Assembly: GCF_918698095.1 (NCBI RefSeq)
Contig: NZ_CAKKLY010000019.1
Span: 1-64,000, forward strand
Direction: 5' to 3'
From: Arthrobacter sp. Bi83
GTDB taxonomy: Bacteria; Actinomycetota; Actinomycetes; Actinomycetales; Micrococcaceae
Length of the DNA stretch: 64,000 bases
Shown here: positions 35,966-43,905 of the stretch, piece after piece
Numbering within the stretch: position 1 is the first letter of the stretch
Layout of the letters: each line of letters starts with the position of its first letter
Notes under the pieces: generated by a model
The model's database searches: none
What the model was told of the DNA's origin: nothing
What the model saw: the letters and a program-made list of their open reading frames with translations, nothing else
Program-made: the position numbers and the translations under genes

Positions 35966-36963
35966 TTTTCTTCCTTCAACTGGGAGCCGTGCGGGGATCT
36001 CTCCGACAGACTTTCCGGGCCCAGAGAGTCAAACAGGGGCTTGAGTGCCTCCAGCAACCTGCCGCGCAGGATCTGGGCCTCAGCAGAGAACGCGCGCTGG
36101 TGCTCCACATAGCTGGCCTTACCCTCCGCCGTCTCAATCCTGATCGGGGGATATCCCCACTCGGCGAGGTCGTAGGGGGAGGCCTGCATGTCCATGGCCC
36201 GTACCCGCCAGGACAGTTCGAAGCAGTCCATCACCAGCTCGCCCGGCAACGCGGGTGAGAGCTTGTAGGCCCACTTGTACAGGTCCATGTTCGCGTGGAG
36301 GCAGCCGGGCTGCTCCGTGGACAGCTGGTTCTCCCTGCTCGGCGACAGTTCGTTCAGCGGAAGGGCGTCAGGGGTGTAGAAACGGAACGCATCAAAATGT
36401 GAACAGCGGATCCTGTTTTCTTCTACCACCTTGTCCGTGCCGGCTTCGCCCAGCCGCAGCTTCAGGTACTCGTGCCGGAGCTCAAACTTGTCCTGGCGGT
36501 AGACCATGGCCCACTCGTGCAGGCCGAAGCAGCCGAACTGCGCCGGGCGGGCGGCCGTGCCTGCCAGGATGACCTGGGCAAAGACCAGGGCTTCGCGGCG
36601 CCGGGCCAGAAAGGCGTCGCGGTCCAGCGTGACAGCGGTGCTGCCGGGCGGCAGGCCGCACAAGGAGAGTTCGCCGTCGTCGAGCCCGCGGTAATACTTC
36701 CAGTCCCTCCGCGGGGCCGCCTCCGCTCCGGAGAGGACAACGCCGGCTCCCGGATGCCAGCGCATCAGCTGGCCGGGCTTCTGTGTGTAATAGGTGAACA
36801 GGAAGTCTTCCACCGGGTGCTTGCGGCCGGCGGAACGGCGGGCAAGGTAGGGGTCGGCGTAGCGCCGCACACGCCTGGCATGCGCGGCCTCAATCTCCAG
36901 CCAGTCAACGGCGGGAAGCACCTGAAGCTGAATATCCCGCCTCGGAAGCGTCACGCCGGGCAC
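35962..36963 (-). CDS. 3-methyladenine DNA glycosylase-annotated protein
   Basis: The roughly 333-residue product belongs to an actinobacterial family annotated as 3-methyladenine DNA glycosylase; the annotation is by family name, and I see no classical HhH motif. Features: KHPVEDFLFTYYTQKPGQLMRWHPG near residue 40, FGCFGLHEWAMVYRQ, CSHFDAFRFY, and CLHANMDLYKWAYKLSP. The frame is open to 37080, but that overlaps the upstream gene; GTG 36963 (4 nt after the upstream stop) or GTG 36954 is the likely start. It is sandwiched between two SSI-like genes, an odd pairing of DNA repair with protease inhibition. Confidence 0.65.
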   Translation of the reverse strand: MPGVTLPRRDIQLQVLPAVDWLEIEAAHARRVRRYADPYLARRSAGRKHPVEDFLFTYYTQKPGQLMRWHPGAGVVLSGAEAAPRRDWKYYRGLDDGELSLCGLPPGSTAVTLDRDAFLARRREALVFAQVILAGTAARPAQFGCFGLHEWAMVYRQDKFELRHEYLKLRLGEAGTDKVVEENRIRCSHFDAFRFYTPDALPLNELSPSRENQLSTEQPGCLHANMDLYKWAYKLSPALPGELVMDCFELSWRVRAMDMQASPYDLAEWGYPPIRIETAEGKASYVEHQRAFSAEAQILRGRLLEALKPLFDSLGPESLSERSPHGSQLKEEK

Positions 36964-36967
36964 GGAC

Positions 36968-37633
36968 CTAAACTGCTCCACTGGCAGTACCAAGGATGTC
37001 CCGGGCGGCGTTCCAGGCCCCGATTTCGCAGCCGTTCCGCAAAGTGAAGGTGACCTCCACCGGAGTGCCGCCGACGACACCCGAGACCGTGGCTACCTGA
37101 GGGCCACCGTACTGCTGGGTGCAGGAGACGTCTTTGCGGGGCGCAGGCTGGTTTAGGATGGCCGCGTTCTTCTTCAACGCCGCGCAGGCGGCGGCCGCCT
37201 TGGGATGCTGGCTTTCGGACATGGGAGCACCGTCCTTGCACACCAGCGTGTAGTTGACGGCAGTTCCCTCTTTCGAGGGCCTTACCGTGATGGCGAGTTC
37301 GGCGTCGCCGGTCCCTGGCCCGGAGGGCAGCGGAGCGGCGGCAGGCGGCGCCGGGGCGGGGACTGTGGTCACGGCGTCGGGCGGCGTGGTGCCAGGAGCC
37401 GTCGTACCCGGAGAGGCCGTGCCGGGAGCGGTCGTGCCCGGTGTGGTGGTGCCGGGGGCGGTGGTGCCTGGCGTCGCGCCCGGGGATTGCGAACCAGGCG
37501 TGCCAGTGCCCGGGGATTCGCTGGTGGTTCCGGTGGTCGCCGAAGGCTGGCCGGTTCCGGTGTCCGGGGTGCAGGCAGCCAGTCCGCCCATCGCTCCGAG
37601 GGCGAGCAGCACAGAAATAAATTGCTTGCGCAT
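36968..37633 (-). CDS. SSI-family (I16) protease inhibitor lipoprotein
   Basis: The 221-residue protein has a lipoprotein signal with lipobox LAAC (Cys21), a long Thr/Pro/Gly-rich spacer of TTAPGTT-type repeats (about 22-100), and a C-terminal subtilisin-inhibitor domain (about 110-221). Both SSI disulfides are present: Cys in YTLVCKDG with Cys in AAAACAAL, and CTQQYGGP with GCEIGAW. By alignment with SSI (CPMVY loop) the P1 residue is Gln. It should be anchored outside the membrane and reach through the wall. ATG 37633 has GAGGAG 7 nt upstream. The neighbours on both sides encode secreted subtilisins, the natural target class. Confidence 0.8.
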   Translation of the reverse strand: MRKQFISVLLALGAMGGLAACTPDTGTGQPSATTGTTSESPGTGTPGSQSPGATPGTTAPGTTTPGTTAPGTASPGTTAPGTTPPDAVTTVPAPAPPAAAPLPSGPGTGDAELAITVRPSKEGTAVNYTLVCKDGAPMSESQHPKAAAACAALKKNAAILNQPAPRKDVSCTQQYGGPQVATVSGVVGGTPVEVTFTLRNGCEIGAWNAARDILGTASGAV

Positions 37634-37876
37634 GCCAGGTCTCCTCAAGTTTTTCCCATTCTACCGTCGGCGTCTGCAGCGGTCCGGAACGGCCCGGTAA
37701 CGGTATCCGGCAATTGCTAACGGAAGGGTATCGATTCTTGGCGGCGTCCGCGGTATCTTTCTGACATTGACGGGTGCGCGGCAACAACCAAAGAGTGATG
37801 ACGCCCATGGGGGGCAGAGCGTCCAGTTCGTGGGACCGAAGGTCTACAGGTCCTGAACAAAGGAAGGCATCTCCCC

Positions 37877-40303
37877 ATGACCACGCAAAGAATTTCCCGC
37901 CACAGATTCAGCAAACGGCTGCCGGCAGTCCTTGCCGTCGGCCTCGCCATGGTTGTTGGCCAGGGCCTCACCGCGCCGACGTCCGCCGCACCCGGACCGT
38001 CCTCGGGCCAGGCAATTGCCGGCTCCCGGACATCGGCGTTTGACGACGGCCGCTACATCGTGATGCTCAAGGACAAGCCCTTGGCCACCTATTCGGGCGG
38101 TGTGGCCGGGATACCCGGCACGGCCGTTCCGAAGGGCAAGAAGCTGAACCCCTCCGGGCCCAACTCGCGCAAATACGATGCGCACCTCCGGTCAAAGCAG
38201 CGGCAGGCGGCAGCAGCCAAGGGCGTGAGGATTGATGAGAGCTTCACCCTGGCTGTCAACGGCTTCAGCGCCGTTCTTTCGGCTGACCAGGCCAAAGGGC
38301 TCGCCGGTGACACCAGCGTGCTGGCCGTCGTCCCCGATGCCCTGCGCAAGCCGGATTACTCCAGCACCGATTTTCTCGGCCTTCCAGGCGGGGACGGCGT
38401 ATGGCAGGACCAGTTCGGTGGCGAGGCGGATGCGGGCAAGGGCGTCGTAGTGGGCATGCTGGACACCGGATACTCCCCGGACAACCCGTTCTTCACCGGC
38501 GATCCGGTCGAGCCGCTCTCCGGAACTCCCAACGTCGGCGAACCGTACCATCTGCAGGGCAATGTCATCGCCATGCGCAAGGCCAATGGCGGGACGTTCG
38601 TGGGCGACTGCGTGAGCGGTGACGGATTCGACGGAACCGAGTGCAACAGCAAGGTGCTCGGCGCCCGGTTCTACGACAAGGCCTACAAAGCGGCCGTTCC
38701 GCCCGAACTGCGGTCTCCGCTTGAGCTGTTCTCCCCGATTGACGTAAACGGCCACGGCTCGCACACAGGCAGCACCGCCGCCGGAAACAGCGATGTCACC
38801 CAGACTGCCGGTGGACGTGACTTCGGGACGAGCTCGGGTGTTGCGCCGGCGGCGAAGATCGCGGTGTACAAGGTGTGCTGGGAAGGCTCGACCCCGGACA
38901 CCACAGGATGCCTCGAATCTGACATTCTCAATGCCATCCAGGACGCCGTCCTTGACGGCGTGGATGTGCTGAACTACTCCATCTCCGGCAACAACAATTC
39001 AACGGTCGACGCCGTTTCACTCGCCTTCCTCAATGCCGCCGCAGCAGGGGTGTTCGTGGCGGCCTCGGCGGGCAACTCCGGCCCGATCGCCAGCACGGTG
39101 AACCATGCCGGCCCGTGGCTGACAAGCGTCGCCGCCTCCACGTTCGACAGCTCGCTCCGCGGAACGGCCGAATTGTCCAACGGTGCCAAGTTCGCCGGAG
39201 CGAGTGTGATGAGCGAGGAAGTGGCAGCGAAGCCGATTGCCCTGGCATTGGCCGTAAAAGCGGCCGCCGCCACTGATGCCGACGCTGCCCTGTGTGCCCC
39301 GAACGCACTGGATCCGGCCAAGGCCGCAGGGAAGATCGTGGTCTGCGACCGCGGCATTTTCCCGCGCACCGCCAAGAGCGATGAGGTCAAGCGCGCTGGC
39401 GGCGTTGGCATGGTGCTGGTCAACGTGACGCCGGGCTCGCTGGATACGGACCTGCACAGCGTTCCGACCGTGCACGTTGCTGACCCCAAGATCAAGGACG
39501 TGGTCGCGGCTAATCCGGGAATGACCGCCAGCCTCAAGGCCACCGACACGACAGGTGCTGCACTTCCGCCGGTACCGCAGATCGCTGAGTTCTCCTCCCG
39601 CGGTCCAACGCTGGCGTCCGACGGCGACCTGCTGAAGCCGGATGTCGCGGCGCCCGGTGTGGCCGTCCTGGCCGCCGTGTCGCCGATCGGCTTCAAGGGC
39701 GAGAACTTCGGGTTCCTGTCCGGCACCTCCATGGCTGCGCCGCACATCGCAGGATCCGGTGCGCTTCTGCTCGGCAAAAACCCGCAGTGGTCCCCGGCGG
39801 CCGTGAAGTCCGCCATCATGACCACCGCATACGACCTGGTCAACGCCGACGGTGCTGAGGTTCACGACGTCTTCGCCCAGGGCGCGGGCGAGGTGGATCC
39901 GTCAAAGTTCGCCTCGCCGGGCCTGGTTTACGACGCCGGGATCGCCGACTGGATGGGCTTCCTCCAGGGTCAGGGCATCGACTTGGGCGTAGCACCCGTG
40001 GCCGCAAAGGACGTCAACGTGCCGTCGGTTGCCCTCGGCGCCCTTGCCGGCAGTCAGACGGTCAAGCGCACGGTCACGGCGGTGAAGGGGGGAACCTACA
40101 GTGCCGCAGTCGACGTTCCGGGCATCAAGGCAACCGTGAGCCCCGCAGAGGTGACCCTGAAAGAAGGGGAGAGCGCCACCTTCACCATCACCTTCGCCAC
40201 CGCCGGTGCCCCGCTGAATGCGTATGCCACCGGATCCCTGACGTGGACATCGTCCGATAACAGCGTGCGGTCTCCGGTGGCGGTGCGGCCGGTGGCCCCG
40301 TAG
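37877..40303 (+). CDS. Secreted subtilisin-like serine protease (S8), 808 residues
   Basis: A paralogue of the protease at 32303 without its C-terminal module. Order: signal peptide (about 1-37), I9-type propeptide (YIVMLKDKPLATY, NGFSAVLSADQA), catalytic Asp in VVVGMLDTGYS (about 196), His in GHGSHTGS (about 295), PA domain, Ser in SGTSMAAPH (about 616), then a short fibronectin-III-like domain. ATG 37877 follows AAAGGAAGG by about 9 nt. The region 37634-37876 holds its promoter and that of the divergent SSI lipoprotein gene. Secreted and likely self-processing. Confidence 0.92.
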   Translation: MTTQRISRHRFSKRLPAVLAVGLAMVVGQGLTAPTSAAPGPSSGQAIAGSRTSAFDDGRYIVMLKDKPLATYSGGVAGIPGTAVPKGKKLNPSGPNSRKYDAHLRSKQRQAAAAKGVRIDESFTLAVNGFSAVLSADQAKGLAGDTSVLAVVPDALRKPDYSSTDFLGLPGGDGVWQDQFGGEADAGKGVVVGMLDTGYSPDNPFFTGDPVEPLSGTPNVGEPYHLQGNVIAMRKANGGTFVGDCVSGDGFDGTECNSKVLGARFYDKAYKAAVPPELRSPLELFSPIDVNGHGSHTGSTAAGNSDVTQTAGGRDFGTSSGVAPAAKIAVYKVCWEGSTPDTTGCLESDILNAIQDAVLDGVDVLNYSISGNNNSTVDAVSLAFLNAAAAGVFVAASAGNSGPIASTVNHAGPWLTSVAASTFDSSLRGTAELSNGAKFAGASVMSEEVAAKPIALALAVKAAAATDADAALCAPNALDPAKAAGKIVVCDRGIFPRTAKSDEVKRAGGVGMVLVNVTPGSLDTDLHSVPTVHVADPKIKDVVAANPGMTASLKATDTTGAALPPVPQIAEFSSRGPTLASDGDLLKPDVAAPGVAVLAAVSPIGFKGENFGFLSGTSMAAPHIAGSGALLLGKNPQWSPAAVKSAIMTTAYDLVNADGAEVHDVFAQGAGEVDPSKFASPGLVYDAGIADWMGFLQGQGIDLGVAPVAAKDVNVPSVALGALAGSQTVKRTVTAVKGGTYSAAVDVPGIKATVSPAEVTLKEGESATFTITFATAGAPLNAYATGSLTWTSSDNSVRSPVAVRPVAP

Positions 40304-40364
40304 CCGCTGTCACCGTAGCCGCTGTCCAGCTGCCGGACACTTGGCTGGCGGGCACTTAACAAGG

Positions 40365-40406
40365 ACGACGCCGGCACTCACCTCACGGGGTGAGTGCCGG
40401 CGTCGT
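40365..40406. terminator. Terminator between the second protease and the MarR gene
   Basis: Perfect 18-bp stem ACGACGCCGGCACTCACC (40365-40382 with 40389-40406). It lies between convergent genes. A 14-bp direct repeat (CCGTAGCCGCTGTC) lies just before, near 40298-40326. Confidence 0.8.
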
Positions 40407-40456
40407 GCGCTGTCCCGTTCTTGCGGGTCATCCCGTTGCCCGGCCTAATCCGGAGC

Positions 40457-40969
40457 TCAGCTCCGGGCGGCGCCGGTTGCGGCGATGAGGTCCATCATCG
40501 CGCGGTGCAGCGTCTCCACCTGTTCCCGCGTGAGGCCCAGCTTGGCCATCATGGTGCCGGGAACCGAGGTTGCCTGTTGACGCAGTGCTGCTCCGGCGGG
40601 GGTCAGCGCCACGGCCAGGGTCCGTTCGTTTCCCTCGACGCGGCGCCTCGAGATGAAACCGGCCGATTCCAGACGACGGAGGAGGGGGGAGATGGTGGCG
40701 GGCTCCTGGGCAAGTGCCTCGCTGATGTCACGGACTGAGCGGGGGCTGGATTCCCACAGGCACAGCATGACCAGGTACTGGGGGTGGGTTAGGCCCAGCC
40801 TCTCCAGGACCGGCTTGTAGGCGCCGACGACGCCGCGTGAGGCGACCGTCAGCGCGAAGCACAACTGGCGTTCCAGCAGAAGATCGTCCTCCACGGATTC
40901 GGCAGCGGCGTCGTGGACCGCTTCGTCGGCGGCCGGGTACGTTGCCGGGGCATTCCGGTTCCCTGTCAT
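40457..40969 (-). CDS. MarR-family regulator of the OhrR type
   Basis: The 170-residue repressor resembles OhrR, which senses organic hydroperoxides by oxidation of an N-terminal Cys. The key segment LLLERQLCFALTVASRG contains that Cys, and GLTHPQYLVMLCLWE and the winged helix SVRDISEALAQEPATISPLLRRLE follow. No ohr peroxidase gene is in the window, so its target is not evident. A perfect palindrome TTAGTGCACTAA at 40987-40998 lies just upstream and is a likely autoregulatory site that may also control the divergent small gene at 41054. Confidence 0.85.
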   Translation of the reverse strand: MTGNRNAPATYPAADEAVHDAAAESVEDDLLLERQLCFALTVASRGVVGAYKPVLERLGLTHPQYLVMLCLWESSPRSVRDISEALAQEPATISPLLRRLESAGFISRRRVEGNERTLAVALTPAGAALRQQATSVPGTMMAKLGLTREQVETLHRAMMDLIAATGAARS

Positions 40970-40986
40970 GAGCGTTCCTTCAATAG

Positions 40987-40998
40987 TTAGTGCACTAA
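40987..40998. promoter_or_regulatory. Candidate operator of the OhrR-type regulator
   Basis: Perfect 12-bp palindrome TTAGTGCACTAA, followed by a second half-site ATTAGTGTAT at 41000-41009, in the AT-rich gap between divergent genes. Confidence 0.55.
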
Positions 40999-41053
40999 TA
41001 ATTAGTGTATCGTTGATTCTGGCAGCAGCCTTCGAAATGGAGAAGTGGATACC

Positions 41054-41278
41054 GTGGCAAAAGAGAATGCTTCACAACGGTTCATGCGGGCAACCGGCAA
41101 GCTGAAGGCGATATTCGGCCCCGCGAACCGGAGTTCCCTGGTGCACGACATGACCGAGGAGAACCGCAGGCTGCTCGCCCAGCGCGAGGCCGAAACCCAG
41201 CAGTGGGAAACGGTCCACCGCCCGGACGGCAGCACCTACGTCGTGCCGCGCAATCCGGACGATAAGTCCCTCCGCTAG
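41054..41278 (+). CDS. Small conserved protein, paralogue 1
   Basis: A 74-residue protein from GTG 41054, chosen because GGAG lies 10 nt upstream; GTG 41045 is too close to it. It resembles the next gene: both have a short N-terminal helix, an xxxFGPA motif (KAIFGPANRSS), LAQxExET, and a C-terminal DGSTYVVPRNP strand. No known domain or function. It diverges from the OhrR-type regulator and might be under its control. Confidence 0.6.
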   Translation: MAKENASQRFMRATGKLKAIFGPANRSSLVHDMTEENRRLLAQREAETQQWETVHRPDGSTYVVPRNPDDKSLR

Positions 41279-41385
41279 GCGCTGAAGAGGCCGGGGCCTT
41301 TTCGGCAGTCCCGGCGTAAAATGAGGGCACTGGCAGTTACGAAGAGCAGATGCTCGACCTTCGTTCAGGGAAGGAGGTGGGACTT

Positions 41386-41592
41386 GTGGCACATGTACTC
41401 GCTGGCTTTATGGACCTGACCGACAGGCTCCGGTTCGTATTCGGCCCTGCCACCCAAGGCGATTCCTCAGCGCCGGTGGTTCACATGCATGACGACTTCG
41501 AGCACGCCTCGGAAGACGATCTGGCGCAGTTTGAGGTCGAGACCGATTCCGAAGGCCATCACTACGCAGTGCGCAAGAGCGATCTCCAGTAG
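41386..41592 (+). CDS. Small conserved protein, paralogue 2
   Basis: A 68-residue acidic protein. GTG 41386 is preferred over ATG 41350 because AGGAGG lies 8 nt upstream. It matches paralogue 1 at FVFGPATQGDSS, DLAQFEVETDSEGHHYAVRKSD. The two are separate genes 107 bp apart, probably from tandem duplication. Function unknown. Confidence 0.6.
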   Translation: MAHVLAGFMDLTDRLRFVFGPATQGDSSAPVVHMHDDFEHASEDDLAQFEVETDSEGHHYAVRKSDLQ

Positions 41593-41664
41593 GGGGAAAT
41601 CCTGAAACTTGCGCAGTGAACACGACGCATTGAACATGGCGCGCTCCACGGCGCATGACCAACG

Positions 41665-41706
41665 CGACTGCCGGCCTGGCTGAGCCAGACCGACAGTCGT
41701 TTTCTT
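41665..41706. terminator. Terminator between the small-gene pair and lysC
   Basis: A 16-bp stem with two G-U pairs (41665-41680 with 41684-41699) and a 3-nt loop, followed by TTTTCTT on the plus strand. It also lies just after the lysC stop on the minus strand. Confidence 0.7.
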
Positions 41707-41723
41707 GTGCCTGAAGCCTTTGG

Positions 41724-43082
41724 TTAGCGGCCTGTGCCGCCGTAGACCGTTGCCTCGTCTTCGCTGTCCAGGTCGAACGCCTTGTGGATGGCCCGGACGG
41801 CGTCGTCCAGCAGATCGGCGTGCGTCACCACAGAGATGCGGATTTCCGACGTGGAGATCATGTTGATGTTGATGCCAGCGTCGGACAGGGCCTTGAAGAA
41901 CGCGGCCGAAACGCCCGGGTGGGAGCGCATGCCCGCGCCGATCAGCGAAAGCTTGCCGATCTGCTCGTTGTACTCAATGCTTTCGAAGCCGATCTCCGGC
42001 TCGGCCGCCCGGAGGGCCGCGAGGGCGTCTGCACCTTCCACGATGGGCAGCGTAAAGGAAATGTCCGTGCGGCCGGTCCCGTGCGTGGAGACGTTCTGGA
42101 CAATCATGTCGATGTTCGAGTGCGCGTCCGCGATCACCTGGAAAATCGCGGCTGCCTTGCCGGGGATGTCCGGAACACCCACGACGGTGACCTTGGCTTC
42201 GGACCGGTCGTGTGCAACACCGGAGATGATTGGCTGCTCCAAGGCAACTCCCTCTTGAGTCTTGATTTTGTCGTCGGCGCCCGGCAGGACCCAGGTGCCT
42301 TCGTGCTGGCTGAATGAGGAACGGACGTGCAGCGGCACACCGAACCGGCGGGCGTACTCGACGCACCGCAGGTGGAGGATCTTGGCTCCCGACGCGGCCA
42401 GTTCCAGCATTTCCTCGCTGGAGATCCGGTCGATTTTCTGGGCGGATGGCACCACGCGCGGATCGGCGGTGTAGATTCCGTCCACGTCCGTGTAGATCTC
42501 GCAGACATCGGCGTCGAGGGCGGCCGCAAGGGCAACGGCGGTGGTGTCCGAGCCGCCGCGGCCCAGGGTAGTGATCTCGTTGGTGGTGCGGCTCATGCCC
42601 TGGAAGCCGGCAACGATGGCAATATGGCCCTTGTCGAGGGCCGTCCGGATGCGGTGCGGATCGACATCGATGATCCGGGCCTTGCCGTGGATGCCGTCGG
42701 TGATCATGCCGGCCTGGGAACCGGTGAAAGACTGGGCGGAGGCGCCGAACTTGTTGATGGCCATTGCCAGCAGCGCCATGGAAATGCGTTCGCCGGCGGA
42801 GAGCAGCATGTCCATCTCCCGGGCCGGAGCGGAATCGGTGACCTGCGCAGCGAGATCCAGCAGTTCGTCCGTGGTGTCGCCCATCGCAGAAACCACCACA
42901 ACGACCTCATTGCCGGCTTTCTGCGCGTCGACAACGCGCTTGGCAACCCGCTTGACGCCCTCCGCGTCGGCCACCGAGGAGCCGCCGAACTTCTGCACGA
43001 TGAGCTGGGCGGTGGCGGCCGGCTTAACGGCGAGCTCCTGCGGCTGCGGCTCGGTCTTCACATCGGTACTGGGCATACTCAT
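41724..43082 (-). CDS. lysC: Aspartate kinase
   Basis: Aspartate kinase phosphorylates aspartate to open the lysine, threonine and methionine pathways. The 452-residue chain has the kinase domain ([20 protein letters not shown], then [36 protein letters not shown]) and two ACT domains at the C-terminus for feedback by lysine/threonine ([18 protein letters not shown], then [20 protein letters not shown]). ATG 43082 has GAAGGTG upstream. A possible internal start at TTG 42242 could produce a separate beta subunit, as known in Corynebacterium. It is unlinked to asd here. Confidence 0.95.
   Translation of the reverse strand: MSMPSTDVKTEPQPQELAVKPAATAQLIVQKFGGSSVADAEGVKRVAKRVVDAQKAGNEVVVVVSAMGDTTDELLDLAAQVTDSAPAREMDMLLSAGERISMALLAMAINKFGASAQSFTGSQAGMITDGIHGKARIIDVDPHRIRTALDKGHIAIVAGFQGMSRTTNEITTLGRGGSDTTAVALAAALDADVCEIYTDVDGIYTADPRVVPSAQKIDRISSEEMLELAASGAKILHLRCVEYARRFGVPLHVRSSFSQHEGTWVLPGADDKIKTQEGVALEQPIISGVAHDRSEAKVTVVGVPDIPGKAAAIFQVIADAHSNIDMIVQNVSTHGTGRTDISFTLPIVEGADALAALRAAEPEIGFESIEYNEQIGKLSLIGAGMRSHPGVSAAFFKALSDAGININMISTSEIRISVVTHADLLDDAVRAIHKAFDLDSEDEATVYGGTGR
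42240..42257 (-). promoter_or_regulatory. lysC: Internal ribosome site in lysC for a beta subunit
   Basis: In the lysC frame, GAGGGAG lies 5 nt before TTG 42242 (start of [20 protein letters not shown]). That is the position where LysC-beta begins in Corynebacterium and Bacillus. The product would be 172 residues, both ACT domains. Confidence 0.45.
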
Positions 43083-43205
43083 GCGTGCACCTTCACTGGA
43101 TCAATCGGAGTTCTGGAGGCCAGGCGGCCATGCGGCGCGGCGGCGTAACTGATGTGACCAGTTTATCGCCGCCCCCGGCGGGCGTTGAATTGTGACCCCG
43201 GACGG

Positions 43206-43805
43206 TCAGCTGAGGGCGTTGCGGCGGCCCTCGAAGGCCCGGCCGAGTGTCACTTCGTCGGCGTACTCGAGGTCGCCGCCTACCGGGAGGCCGGAAGCCA
43301 GCCGTGTCACTGCGATGCCGATCGACTTGAGCATCCGGGCAAGATACGTGGCCGTTGCTTCCCCCTCGAGGTTGGGGTCGGTGGCAATAATGATTTCCTG
43401 GATGGCGCCGTCGTTGAGGCGGGTCAGGAGTTCGCGGATCCGCAGCTGGTCGGGACCGATACCGGCGATGGGGTTTATCGCGCCGCCCAGCACATGGTAT
43501 CTGCCCCGGAAAGAGCGGGTACGCTCCACCGCCAGGACATCCTTGGATTCTTCCACTACACAGATGACGGAGGGGTCCCGGCGCGGGTCCCGGCAGATGT
43601 TACAGAGCTCCTGCTCGGTCACGTTGCCGCAGGCCGTGCAGAACTTAACACGTTCCTTGACCGTGGTGATGGCATCCGCGAGGCGCTTCATGTCCTGGGG
43701 ATCGGCCTCCAGAATGTGGAAGGCCAGCCGCTGGGCCGACTTTGGCCCGACGCCGGGCAGGCGTCCGAGCTCGTCGATCAGCTCTTGAACTGCACCCTCG
43801 TACAC
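43206..43805 (-). CDS. recR: Recombination mediator protein RecR
   Basis: RecR works with RecF and RecO to load RecA at gapped DNA. The 199-residue protein has an N-terminal helix-hairpin-helix ([17 protein letters not shown]), a zinc finger ([22 protein letters not shown]) and a Toprim domain ([31 protein letters not shown]). Start GTG 43805 has GAGGA 5 nt upstream. It follows dnaX on the same strand, the usual bacterial order. Confidence 0.96.
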   Translation of the reverse strand: MYEGAVQELIDELGRLPGVGPKSAQRLAFHILEADPQDMKRLADAITTVKERVKFCTACGNVTEQELCNICRDPRRDPSVICVVEESKDVLAVERTRSFRGRYHVLGGAINPIAGIGPDQLRIRELLTRLNDGAIQEIIIATDPNLEGEATATYLARMLKSIGIAVTRLASGLPVGGDLEYADEVTLGRAFEGRRNALS

Positions 43806-43905
43806 AACGTCCTCGATTACTTGGTTGGAAGATGGCCGCTAACCCGTGCCGCCGGCACGGCGCGACCGGCGACGGACAGCGGACGGAGCGGGCGGGCAGT
43901 CCGTT

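Noticed and set aside
43844..43860. CCGTGCC-GCC-GGCACGG hairpin as a dnaX terminator
   Set aside because: Only 7 bp with no T tract, in a tight dnaX-recR gap; too weak to list as a terminator.
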